From Thermohahella caldifontis (GTDB lineage: Bacteria > Pseudomonadota > Gammaproteobacteria > Pseudomonadales > Oleiphilaceae): a DNA stretch of 64,000 nt. The DNA is taken from positions 3,286,001-3,350,000 of the forward strand of contig NZ_CP154858.1 in assembly GCF_041153465.1 (NCBI RefSeq), given 5' to 3'. How positions within the stretch are numbered: the first letter of the stretch is position 1; every line of letters starts with the position of its first letter. This document shows positions 42,771 through 51,679 of this stretch, piece after piece. A program made the translations under genes and the position numbers. Under the pieces are notes generated by a model. The model did not search any database. It had not been told where the DNA came from and saw only the letters and a program-made list of their open reading frames with translations.

Positions 42771-45700
42771 CTAAAAGTTTTCCACATGGTTATCCACAGG
42801 GCGTCCCCGTTCACGCCAGCGCGTGTTCCGGGCAATGATGCCTTCGATCAGGGACAGAATCACGGGAATGACCACCAGTACCAGCAGGGTCGAAACCAGC
42901 AGGCCGAAACTGATGGAAACGGCCATGGGGATCAGGAACTGGGCCTGGAAGGAGGTTTCGAAGAGCAGGGGTGTCAGGCCCGCGATGGTGGTCAGGGAGG
43001 TGAGCAATACGGCGCGCAGCCGCAGACAGCTGGCATCGATCAGTGCCTGGATGCGCGGCACGCCTTTCTTGCGCAGTTCCTGATAGAAGCTGACCAGGAT
43101 GATGGAGTCGTTGACCACGATACCTGACAGGCCAAAGAAACCGAACAGGGAGAGGATGGTCAGATCAATCCCCAGAATCCAGTGGCCAAGCAGGGCTCCG
43201 GCCAGACCAAAGGGAATCGCCATCATGATGGCCAGGGGCCAGAACCAGGACGCAAACACCCAGGCCAGAATCAGGTAGATCAGCGTCAGGCCGACCAGTG
43301 CGCCCAGCTTCATGTCCGCGCCGGTTTCGCGTTGCTCCTGACTGCGGCCTTTGAACACGTAGTCAAAGCCCATCTGACGGCTGAGGGGCGCGAGGAAACG
43401 TTCGTCCAGATCCCCCAGAATGTTGTTGGCATTGTTGCGCGTCGTATCCACTTCCGCCGTGACGTGTACACCGAGGCGGCCATCCGTGTGGCGCAGCAGT
43501 TCCAGTCCGCGGCGGGAGGTGAGCTCGGCAACCGTATTCAGGGGCACCACGCCGGCACGGGTCACGATGGGGAAGCTGTCGAGGGCCCACTCGCTGTTGC
43601 GTTCGGCCTGATCCATCATGATGCGGACCTCCACTTGATCTTCTTCGTCGAAGAAGATCTGCAGAAGCTGTCCCTCGTATCCGGCCCTGAGCTGGCGGCC
43701 GATCTCCTGGACGGTCAGGCCCAGCGCCCGACCGGTGGGGCTCAGGGTGTAGACGAGCTGCTGCTTGCCGAACGGCAGGTCATCCTGGATATTGGTCACG
43801 CCTTCATAGCCGGCCAGTTCCGCCTGAATCTGTGCGGATGCGTCCTTGAGCACGTCCGGTTCGGCATTGTTCAGGAAAATGTCGATATCCCGGCCGGGTG
43901 GCCCGCCACGGGGTGCGCTGATGGAGAGGATCTCAATGCCCTCGGCCTTGTCCAGGCTGTTCTGCCAGAGTTCCACAATGCGGGCATTGGTGACGGAACG
44001 GTCATCCGGCTGGCTGAGCTGAGCAACCACGGAGGCGTACTGCTCGCCGAACTGGCGGTTCTGTCCGCCGTCGAAGCTGGCACTGTTCTCCTTGACCAGG
44101 GCATGTTCCACCACCGGTTGCGGTTCATCCAGCTGATCATTGAGCGCCCGGAGTTTCTCTTCCATGTGCAGTGCAAAGGCATGAACCCGCTCCGGGGGTG
44201 TGCCGGCAGAAAACTTCACGCTTGCGATCAGGTAATTGCCATCCGGTGACGGAAAGAAGGTGAACGGAATGCGGCCGCCGGCCACGAGGCTCACGCTGAA
44301 GACCAGCACCGAAAAGGTCAGGATGAGCGTCAGGGCCCGGTTGTGCAGGGCGGCAGTGATGACCGGCCGGAAAACCTGATCCCGGAACCGGTTGAAGCCT
44401 TCATCCAGCCGTTGGCGCAGCGCGGACGGCTGCTTGTGATGGTTGCGGTGGAAACTGTGCCGGAGGTGCCCGGGCAGGATCAGGAAGCTTTCCACCAGCG
44501 AGGCAATGATGGTACAGATGATGACGATGGGGATCGCCTTGAGAATGGTGCCGATGATGCCGCTGATGACCAGCAGGGGCAGGAAGGCTGCAATGGTGGT
44601 CAGGGAGGAGGACATCACGGGGATGAACATGCGTCGTGCGCCGCCTTCGGCCGCCTGCAGCGAGCTTTCGCCGCTCTGGTAGTGAGCCAGCGCATCCTCG
44701 CCCACGACGATGGCATCATCGACGATGATACCGAGAGCCATGATGAGGGCAAACAGGCTGACCATGTTGATGGAGCCGCCAACCAGGTAGAGGACCGCCA
44801 GGGTGCCCATGAACGAGATGGGAATGCCCATGGCCACCCAGAAGGCCACGCGGCCGTTGAGAAAGATGTAGAGGATGGCAATGACCAGGATCAGGCCGCC
44901 GATACCGTTCTTGAGCAGCAGGTTGATACGGTCTTCCAGCAGGATGTAGGTTTCATTGAACCGGTGCAGGTGGATGGCATCAGGGACGCGCGTCTCGGCC
45001 CGGGCAAACCAGTTGTTGAAAATTTCTGCCATTTTCAGGGCATCCGCGGAGCTGAGGCGCTGTACCTTGAGCAGCACGGCCGGTTGACCGCGGTAATAGA
45101 GGCGCTGGCTGGCTTCCTTGGGGCGGCGTTCAATATGGGCGATATCACCGAGCCGCAGTTCACGGCCGTCCCGGCTGGTGAGCACGGCCAGCTGACCAAA
45201 GCCGTCTGCCGTACGCTGCTTGGTCAGGCTGCGCAGCTCCCGGGCTGACTCCGTTTTCGCCAGAGTACCCGCCGGCAGATCCTGACTCTGCCCCACAACG
45301 CGCTGTCCCAGTTCCGGCAGCGTCATGCCCAGTTCGGCAATCGTGGTCCTGGGGATTTCAATGGCCATTTCCTCATCCGGCAGTCCCTCAAAGCTGACGC
45401 GGGAAATGCCGGCGTCCAGCAGTTCGCGTTCAAACTGGTGCGCCCAGGGGCGCAGGGCATCCAGCCCGTCTTCCGAGCTGATAATGAGAGAGGCCACGTC
45501 CTCGTACCGCTCAATCTTGACGATCTGCGGCTCTTCCGCATCATCCGGCAGGTTCCTCACCTGGGCGACCCGCTCCTTGACCTTGTCGAGTGCCAGACTG
45601 AGATCCGAGCCCTGTTCATACTCCAGTACAATGGAACTGAATCCCCGGGTGGAGGTGGAGCGCATTTCCTTGATGTTGTCGAGGCTGCGCAGTTCCTGCT

Positions 45701-45929
45701 CCAGTGGTGTGGTGATGGAGGTCGCCACATCCTCGGCACTGGCGCCGGCCCAGACCACCCGCACGTTGATGAAGTCCAGATTGAAATGGGGCAGGAACTG
45801 GGTATTGAGCTTGATCAGGGCCACGGCGCCGGCCATGAGCAGGATCAGCATCAGCAGGTTGGCGGCCACCCGGTGCTGGGCGAAGCGGCCGATGATGTCA
45901 TTCTGGTGGGCGGCGGGATCCTGGCTCAT
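42771..45929 (-). CDS. RND efflux pump permease (AcrB/HAE1 family)
   Basis: This 1052-residue inner-membrane proton-driven pump has the usual twelve transmembrane helices in two halves and two large periplasmic loops. The TM4 proton-relay motif is intact (LGIIVDDAIVVGEDAL, with the Asp pair). Opening residues include ANLLMLILLMAGAVALIKLN and the porter domain FLPHFNLDFINVRVVWAGAS. The second half has FGFFGLSGIVVNDSIILVSF. It starts at ATG overlapping the adaptor stop (ATGA). No outer-membrane factor gene is present in the window, so it would use one encoded elsewhere. Substrates cannot be deduced. Confidence 0.95.
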   Translation of the reverse strand: MSQDPAAHQNDIIGRFAQHRVAANLLMLILLMAGAVALIKLNTQFLPHFNLDFINVRVVWAGASAEDVATSITTPLEQELRSLDNIKEMRSTSTRGFSSIVLEYEQGSDLSLALDKVKERVAQVRNLPDDAEEPQIVKIERYEDVASLIISSEDGLDALRPWAHQFERELLDAGISRVSFEGLPDEEMAIEIPRTTIAELGMTLPELGQRVVGQSQDLPAGTLAKTESARELRSLTKQRTADGFGQLAVLTSRDGRELRLGDIAHIERRPKEASQRLYYRGQPAVLLKVQRLSSADALKMAEIFNNWFARAETRVPDAIHLHRFNETYILLEDRINLLLKNGIGGLILVIAILYIFLNGRVAFWVAMGIPISFMGTLAVLYLVGGSINMVSLFALIMALGIIVDDAIVVGEDALAHYQSGESSLQAAEGGARRMFIPVMSSSLTTIAAFLPLLVISGIIGTILKAIPIVIICTIIASLVESFLILPGHLRHSFHRNHHKQPSALRQRLDEGFNRFRDQVFRPVITAALHNRALTLILTFSVLVFSVSLVAGGRIPFTFFPSPDGNYLIASVKFSAGTPPERVHAFALHMEEKLRALNDQLDEPQPVVEHALVKENSASFDGGQNRQFGEQYASVVAQLSQPDDRSVTNARIVELWQNSLDKAEGIEILSISAPRGGPPGRDIDIFLNNAEPDVLKDASAQIQAELAGYEGVTNIQDDLPFGKQQLVYTLSPTGRALGLTVQEIGRQLRAGYEGQLLQIFFDEEDQVEVRIMMDQAERNSEWALDSFPIVTRAGVVPLNTVAELTSRRGLELLRHTDGRLGVHVTAEVDTTRNNANNILGDLDERFLAPLSRQMGFDYVFKGRSQEQRETGADMKLGALVGLTLIYLILAWVFASWFWPLAIMMAIPFGLAGALLGHWILGIDLTILSLFGFFGLSGIVVNDSIILVSFYQELRKKGVPRIQALIDASCLRLRAVLLTSLTTIAGLTPLLFETSFQAQFLIPMAVSISFGLLVSTLLVLVVIPVILSLIEGIIARNTRWRERGRPVDNHVENF

Positions 45930-47170
45930 GCGTCATCATCCTGAATGACCACGTCCAGACCGTCGATGGCCTTGGGCAGCTGGGTGGTCAGAATCTTCGC
46001 GCCGGCTTTGATGTCTCCGGCTTCCACGACTATCCACTCCCGGCCCTGGTCAAACCAGCGGCCGAGTCGCCTGGCCCGATGCATGTGCAGACGGCCTGCC
46101 TCGACCGTGTAGATCCGGTCATAGCCATAGAGCGCCGAAAGGGGCAGGGCCAGCCGGCCGGGTGCGGCGGGCAGCTCGATGGTCACATCCACGGTCTGAC
46201 GATAGATCAGCGCGCCGGGCGCTTCCGGCCGGAAGTGGATTTTCAGTGTGCCTGTATTGGCATCGGCCACCTGGGCCACCTGCGAGAGCGTGAGGCGCAC
46301 CGGTGTCCCTGCCACGCTGACCGAGGCCGCGACCGGCTGACCGCTGGCCTGTGCGTCCCGGATCTGTCGTGCCCAGTCATCGGGGACCTGGCTGACCACT
46401 TCCAGGCGCTGGCGGTCCACCAGGGTCATCATGGGACTGCCGGCCTGAACTCGGTCGCCCGGTGCGGTATGAAGCTGGACAACCAGTGCATCGAAGGGTG
46501 CCTGCAGTTGTGCCGTGGCCACATCCCGGCGGGTCTGCTCGAGCAGCGCCTCGGCCCGGGCCAGCCGGGCCTGAAGCTGCTGCAGGCGGCTGGGATGGCT
46601 GTCGATAGCCTGCTGTCTGGCCGTCAGGGCCAGCCGGGACTGATTGAGAGCACTGCGTGCCGCATCCAGCCGGTCATCAGATGTGGCCCCGGTTTTCGCC
46701 AGACGCATCTGACGCTCAAGTGCCCTTTCAGCCAGGGCCACCAGACGCTTTTCTTCTTCCAATGCCGCCAGATTGGCGCTGTGCCGGGTCTGCTCTTCGG
46801 CGATGAGCGCGCGGATTTCCGCGACGTCGGCTTCGCGCTGGATGAGTGCCACCTGAGCATCACGGGCATCAATTTCCGCCAGCAGGGTACCCTGCTGCAC
46901 GTCTTCCCCGGCCTGAACATGGACAGCCGTGACGGTGCCGGATACACGGGCCTTGAGCTGGGTTTCCGCAGAACCGGTAACCTTGCCCAGCGTTCTCAGT
47001 GCCACCGGCAGGCTGGCCGGTTGTGCGGTCATGACACGTATCTGAGGCCGGGTATCCGGCGGGGGCGCCTTCGGGGGTGCCGGGCGGTGTGTGAACAGCC
47101 AGCCGGCGGCGGCCAGCAGCATGATGACGACGGCGATGATGACGAGTTTTGCCGGTGCAACAGACTTCAC
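45926..47170 (-). CDS. RND efflux periplasmic adaptor (membrane fusion protein)
   Basis: This 414-residue adaptor links the pump to an outer-membrane channel. The GTG chosen, six bases after AAGGAG, gives MKSVAPAKLVIIAVVIMLLA; a longer frame would run into rsmE. One N-terminal anchor helix (about 7-25) is followed by the lipoyl half-motif VSGTVTAVHVQAGEDVQQGT. A coiled-coil hairpin (about 105-210), the second lipoyl half AQLQAPFDALVVQLHTAPGD and a beta-barrel domain complete it. There is no lipobox. It overlaps the pump start by four bases. Confidence 0.93.
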   Translation of the reverse strand: MKSVAPAKLVIIAVVIMLLAAAGWLFTHRPAPPKAPPPDTRPQIRVMTAQPASLPVALRTLGKVTGSAETQLKARVSGTVTAVHVQAGEDVQQGTLLAEIDARDAQVALIQREADVAEIRALIAEEQTRHSANLAALEEEKRLVALAERALERQMRLAKTGATSDDRLDAARSALNQSRLALTARQQAIDSHPSRLQQLQARLARAEALLEQTRRDVATAQLQAPFDALVVQLHTAPGDRVQAGSPMMTLVDRQRLEVVSQVPDDWARQIRDAQASGQPVAASVSVAGTPVRLTLSQVAQVADANTGTLKIHFRPEAPGALIYRQTVDVTIELPAAPGRLALPLSALYGYDRIYTVEAGRLHMHRARRLGRWFDQGREWIVVEAGDIKAGAKILTTQLPKAIDGLDVVIQDDDA

Positions 47171-47171
47171 A

Positions 47172-47915
47172 TTATTCTCCTTGTCGGGGGCGGAAGTCCC
47201 CCCATTGCCATTGCAGGATGGCGAGCGCCGCCACGGGCGCGGTCTCGGTTCGCCAGATCCTCGGGCCAAAGGTCACGGGCTCGAAGCCCTCGCCTCTGGC
47301 CTGCTGAATTTCGCTATCGCTCAGTCCGCCCTCGGGGCCGATCAGCAGGGCTGCGCTGTGCGGTACAGGGCCGTCCAGGGGCGACCCGGTCATCCCCGGT
47401 GCGAGCACCAGCTTGCGATCGGCGCTGATCGCGTTTACCCAGCTCCCCAGCGACTGCACGGGGTGCAGCACCGGCACCTGATTGCGACCACACTGTTCAC
47501 AGGCGCTGATCAGGACCTGTTGCCAGTGAGGCATTTTCTTCTCCAGGCGTTCCGGACTCAGGCGTACCTCGCAGCGCTGGCTGGTCAGGGGCTGAATGGC
47601 CGACACGCCCAGCTCGGTGGCTTTCTGTAACGCCCAGTCAAAGCGATCGCCCTTGGAAAGCACCAGCCCCAGGGTGGTATGCAGCGGGCTTTCCCGGCGG
47701 ACTTCTTCCCGGGTGTCAATGTGCACTGCCACGTGGCGTTTGTCCAGATGCGTGATGTGCCCCGTGTATTCGTTGCCGTCACCATTGAAGAGCCGGACGT
47801 GATCACCCGGTCGCATGCGCAGCACGCGAGCCATGTGATGTGCGGGATTGCCCTCGATGCGGACGTCAGTTCCTGTTGTGAGAGAAGTGTCCACGAAAAA
47901 GCGGGGTGATGACAT
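47172..47915 (-). CDS. rsmE: 16S rRNA (uracil1498-N3)-methyltransferase RsmE
   Basis: RsmE methylates U1498 of 16S rRNA with SAM, using a SPOUT knot fold. The 247-residue product (E. coli 243) has an N-terminal PUA-like region (HHMARVLRMRPGDHVRLFNG). The SAM-site motifs IGPEGGLSDSE and FGPRIWRTETAPV lie at the C-terminus; the second usually reads LGxRILRTETA, so Phe and Trp are small variants. The adaptor start lies one base after its stop. Its ribosome binding site (GGAGGG) is 11 bases from the ATG, longer than usual. Confidence 0.95.
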   Translation of the reverse strand: MSSPRFFVDTSLTTGTDVRIEGNPAHHMARVLRMRPGDHVRLFNGDGNEYTGHITHLDKRHVAVHIDTREEVRRESPLHTTLGLVLSKGDRFDWALQKATELGVSAIQPLTSQRCEVRLSPERLEKKMPHWQQVLISACEQCGRNQVPVLHPVQSLGSWVNAISADRKLVLAPGMTGSPLDGPVPHSAALLIGPEGGLSDSEIQQARGEGFEPVTFGPRIWRTETAPVAALAILQWQWGDFRPRQGE

Positions 47916-47966
47916 GATGCGGGCGACCCTCCGGAAATGTCAGAGGGCATTGTAGGCAAGCTCTGC

Positions 47967-50719
47967 TCAGGAAGAAAGCCACTCGGCGCTGAAAGGCAGG
48001 CCGGCCGACAATAATCCGCGCACCGCGGAGGCGGGTACGGGCGCGCTCAGCACATAGCCTTGTCCGGCATGGAAGCCCAGGTCACGGGCCAGGCGCAGGT
48101 GTACCGGAGAGGCCAGTCCCTTGGCAATCACGTGGAGTTGCATGTTGCGTGCCGCATCGACAATGGCCTTGAGCAGCAGGCGTTCATTGTCATCCTTGAG
48201 GGCCGCATCCAGGAATCCGGCCTCAAGCTTGAGTTCGGCCACGCCAAAGCCGTTGAGGAAACGCAGCGAGGTGTAACCCGATCCGAAATTGTCCACGCAC
48301 ACCGGTATGCCTGCCCGGGCGGCCGCTTCACACAATCGCTGTGTCTCGCGAGGGTGCTGACGCAGAACGAATTCGGGCACTTCCAGCACGAGCTGACGGG
48401 GCAGTTCCTCCTCGCCCGGAAGCATGGATGTGATCGCCGCCAGCGGATGGGAAGACAGCACCTGACGGCGGCTGATGTTCAGATACAACCGGAAATCGCC
48501 GGGCAGCCGGTGTGCTTCCCAGTCCTTCAGATCGGCCAGTACGGCTTCCACCACACGTTCGGCCAGGGGTTCGCTGAGCCCCGTATCTTCCGCCAGTTGC
48601 ACGAACTCGGCAGGGTCCATTTCGCCGTGTTCGGGATGGTTCCAGCGGATCAGGGCTTCACATCCGATCAATGTCATGTCTTCCAGCCGGACGACGGGCA
48701 GGTATTCCACAAACAGATGGTTGAAGGCGATGGCATGACGAAGATCGTTTTCCAGCCGGATACGCTCGCGCACGGCAGCGCTCATGCCCGCTTCATAGAA
48801 ACAGTACTGATTGCGACCGGCGTTCTTGGCCTGGTACATGGCGACGTCCGCGTGCTTGATCAGATCCGTTGCAGAGGTGCCGTCACGGGGGTAGATGGCA
48901 ATACCGATGCTGGCCCCCACGTGCAGATCGTAACCCTGGACATCGAAGGCGGGCAGGATGTGGGCGATCAGCTTGGTGGCCACGTTGGCTGCAACGGTTT
49001 CCTGGGTCAGGCCCGGAAGGATGACGGTGAATTCGTCGCCGCCAAGCCGGGCGATGATGTCGCCTTCTCTCAGATTGCGCTTGAGGCGCTCCGCCGCCTG
49101 ACGGAGCACTTCATCACCGATTTCGTGCCCCAGGGTGTCGTTGATGTGCTTGAAGTTGTCCAGATCCACGAACAGCACCGCCAGTTGTTCCTGGCGCCGT
49201 TCATGCTGGGCCAGCAGGCTGCCCAGGGTTTCCATAAAGTAGGCCCGGTTGGGCAGGTGCGTCAGCATGTCGTGGAAGGCGCGGTACTGTGCCCGCTCTT
49301 CAGCCTGCTTCCGTCGGGTGATGTCCTGCAGGATGGCGTGAACAACCGGTCGTCCCCCGGTGTTCAGCCGTGTCAGGAAGGCATCCAGATAGCGGGTTTC
49401 GCCATGTGCGCCGGTCACGGTAAAGCAGAGATGATCCGGCGGATTGTCCGGTTGGTCATTCGTCAGGACCGCGCCCGGAAGGAGCTTGCCCGAAAGCGCT
49501 GTCTGGCCCAGCAGTTCGCGCGCCGCGGGGTTGCTGTCCAGGATTGCGCCGTCTTCCGGGTCAATCAGCAGCTGGGGTGCGTTGGAGTCATGAAACATGC
49601 GGGTATAGCGCTGCTCGCTGCTGGCCAGGGCGCGATGGGAGCGCATCAGATGCAGAAGCACCCAGAATACGGCCATGAGCAGCAGCAGAACGGTGAGTCG
49701 TGGCGTCAGACGCTGCCAGATCTGTGCGTCGAGCTGGCGGATGTCGGCCTGGAAAATCAGGCTCCAGGGGGCGCCGTTGATCGGGCGGCGAGCGTACAGC
49801 CGGCCATTGTGCGTCATGAATCCGGAAACCGGGATCGCATCCGGGTTGCCGAGCGGAATCACGCCGTTGTCGTCCACCAGACTGGAAAACATGCGCACCT
49901 GCTTCGCCTCGGCGGGAGTGTGCCCCGGAGAGGCCAGAATCTGGTGTTCCCGGTTGACCAGCATCAGCTCCACGCCTTCAGCGAGTGAACGGGTCTGCAG
50001 CAGCCGGGACAGGGTGCCCAAGGTCATGTCGATGGCTACAATGCCGCTGAAGGTTCCGTCAAAGTAAACGGGGGCGGATGCGGTGACCATCAGGCCCTGG
50101 CCATACTCATCCACATAGGCACGGGTCCAGAAGGGACGGCGTTCGGGGTTGCGCACGGGCGTGCCGCGGGTAAAGAATTCCTGGGTCAGGGTTGCGTCGG
50201 TATAGTGATACTCGGTGTCATTCACCCAGGGGACATCAATGACAAAACGATTCCGCGATACGTAATAGACCCAGGCACTCTCGGGAAGGTTCTCCTTGAC
50301 GCTGAGAAAATCCGGTGCAAGCCACAGCGCCATGAACAGTTCCCGCAGGCGAGCCCGGGGCCAGGTACCCGGATGACCTTCACCGGTAATCTGTGCCGTG
50401 CGGCCCCACGGAAGCTGATCGGCCGCCTCATCGCGCAGCGCAAATCCCCCCAGGGGCGTGTTTCGAAAAGATCGGGCAGGCGTCTGAGGTGTTCATCCGT
50501 GATCAGGGCAGACATGGACTGCGCCTGCCGGCGAAGAATGGTCAGGTGATCATTGACCCTTGCCAGTGTCATCGTGACGGATTGGGCTGACTGGTCCAGA
50601 ATATCCGTATAGTGATCCAGCCGGGCCTGCTTCAGGGACTGCCAGGACAGGACACCGTAACCGGCCACCAGCGTCAGAGCGAGCGTCAACAGCAGGATGC
50701 GCCAGACAAGAATGGGCAT
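47967..50719 (-). CDS. Cache-PAS-GGDEF-EAL signalling protein, frameshifted near the 5' end
   Basis: One gene appears split by a single missing base. From 50719 the frame gives a signal anchor (MPILVWRILLLTLALTLVAG) and the start of a periplasmic Cache domain, then turns to nonsense at a C6 run (50446-50451; G6 on this strand). The adjacent frame continues with GGFALRDEAADQLPWGRTAQ and runs to 47967; its first ATG is at 50333. One extra G restores 917 residues: TM, Cache, TM, PAS, GGDEF and EAL. GGDEF is intact (ARLGGDEF) with an RxxD inhibitory site five residues before it. The EAL domain keeps CEALIRW but has DNFGSGY for DDFGTGY and AKGLA for AEGVE, so phosphodiesterase activity is probably lost. 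Confidence 0.88.
50446..50451 (-). other. G6 homopolymer at the frameshift point of the signalling gene
   Basis: Six consecutive C on the + strand. Both flanking frames carry coding-like protein, and adding one base joins them. It could be a sequencing deletion or a slippage-prone contingency tract. Confidence 0.7.
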
Positions 50720-50730
50720 GTGAAAGTGAT

Positions 50731-50767
50731 CCGGTTGCCAAGGTGTTGACCAAGTATAGACAACCGG
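50731..50767 (-). promoter_or_regulatory. Candidate operator/promoter upstream of the GGDEF-EAL gene
   Basis: CCGGTTG and CAACCGG form an inverted repeat with 23 bases between them, just upstream of the gene start. A TATACT-like -10 element on the minus strand lies inside. I could not find a convincing -35 element. Regulatory role is inferred only from the dyad around a -10. Confidence 0.3.
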
Positions 50768-50799
50768 ACCACTGTATGCGTAATGGCCTGATCAACGGA

Positions 50800-51663
50800 T
50801 CAGAAAGCGACCTTCTCGCTCAGGTTCAGATTGTCCCAGATGGCCAGGGACGGCTCTGCCTGATTCAGCGTGTAGAAGTGCAATCCCGGTGCGCCGGCCT
50901 TGAGCAGCCGCTCGCACATGCGGGTTACCACCTCCGTGCCGAACTGGCGGATGCTTTCGCTGTCGTCGGCATAGGCTTCCAGCTGCTTGCGGATCCAGCG
51001 CGGGATCTCCGCACCGCAGGCATCGGAAAACCGGGCCAGTTTGCTGTAGTTGGTGATGGGCATGATGCCGGGCACGATGGGAATGTCGATGCCCAGCTTC
51101 TCGCAGCGCTCCACAAAGTAGAAATAGGCATCTGCGTTGTAGAAATACTGCGTGATGGCACTGTTGGCGCCGGCCTCCACCTTGCGCTTGAAGTTGAGCA
51201 GATCCGCTTCGGCGTTGGGGGCCTGTGGATGGAACTCCGGGTAGGCGGCCACTTCGATCATGAAGTGATCACCGCTGTGCTCGCGGATGAACGCCACCAG
51301 CTCATTGGCGTAGCGCAGTTCGCCGGGCGCCCCCATTCCGGAGGGCAGGTCGCCGCGCAGGGCCACAAGGCGCTGGATGCCGTGGTCGCGATACAGGTCC
51401 AGCAACTCCGCAATCGATGCCCGTGAGGCGCCGATGCAGGAGATGTGCGGTGCTGTGGAGATACCCTGCTGATGCAGGGTGATCACCGTGTCGATGGTGC
51501 GCTCCCGGGTCGAACCGCCGGCACCGTAGGTGCAGCTGAAGAAGTCCGGCTTGCGCGTTGCCAGCTTGTCCCGCACCGCCTGGAGCCTGGCCTTGCCTTC
51601 TTCCGTCTTGGGTGGAAAGAATTCGAAGCTGAAGCGGCGCTTGAATTTCAGTTGTGACTGCAT
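50800..51663 (-). CDS. metF: 5,10-methylenetetrahydrofolate reductase
   Basis: MetF reduces methylene-THF to methyl-THF, the methyl donor for methionine synthesis, using FAD in a TIM barrel. The 287-residue protein (E. coli 296) contains FSFEFFPPKTEEGKARLQ near the N-terminus, the FAD-site LVALRGDLPSG and ITQYFYNADAYFYFV. It follows ahcY by 16 bp on the same strand. The set metK-ahcY-metF links SAM synthesis, SAH removal and methyl supply. Confidence 0.97.
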   Translation of the reverse strand: MQSQLKFKRRFSFEFFPPKTEEGKARLQAVRDKLATRKPDFFSCTYGAGGSTRERTIDTVITLHQQGISTAPHISCIGASRASIAELLDLYRDHGIQRLVALRGDLPSGMGAPGELRYANELVAFIREHSGDHFMIEVAAYPEFHPQAPNAEADLLNFKRKVEAGANSAITQYFYNADAYFYFVERCEKLGIDIPIVPGIMPITNYSKLARFSDACGAEIPRWIRKQLEAYADDSESIRQFGTEVVTRMCERLLKAGAPGLHFYTLNQAEPSLAIWDNLNLSEKVAF

Positions 51664-51679
51664 GCTGTCCTCGGCAGTT

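Noticed and set aside
48060..49988. 642-codon frame on the + strand across the GGDEF-EAL gene
   Set aside because: Shadow frame; the sense strand carries clear GGDEF and EAL motifs.
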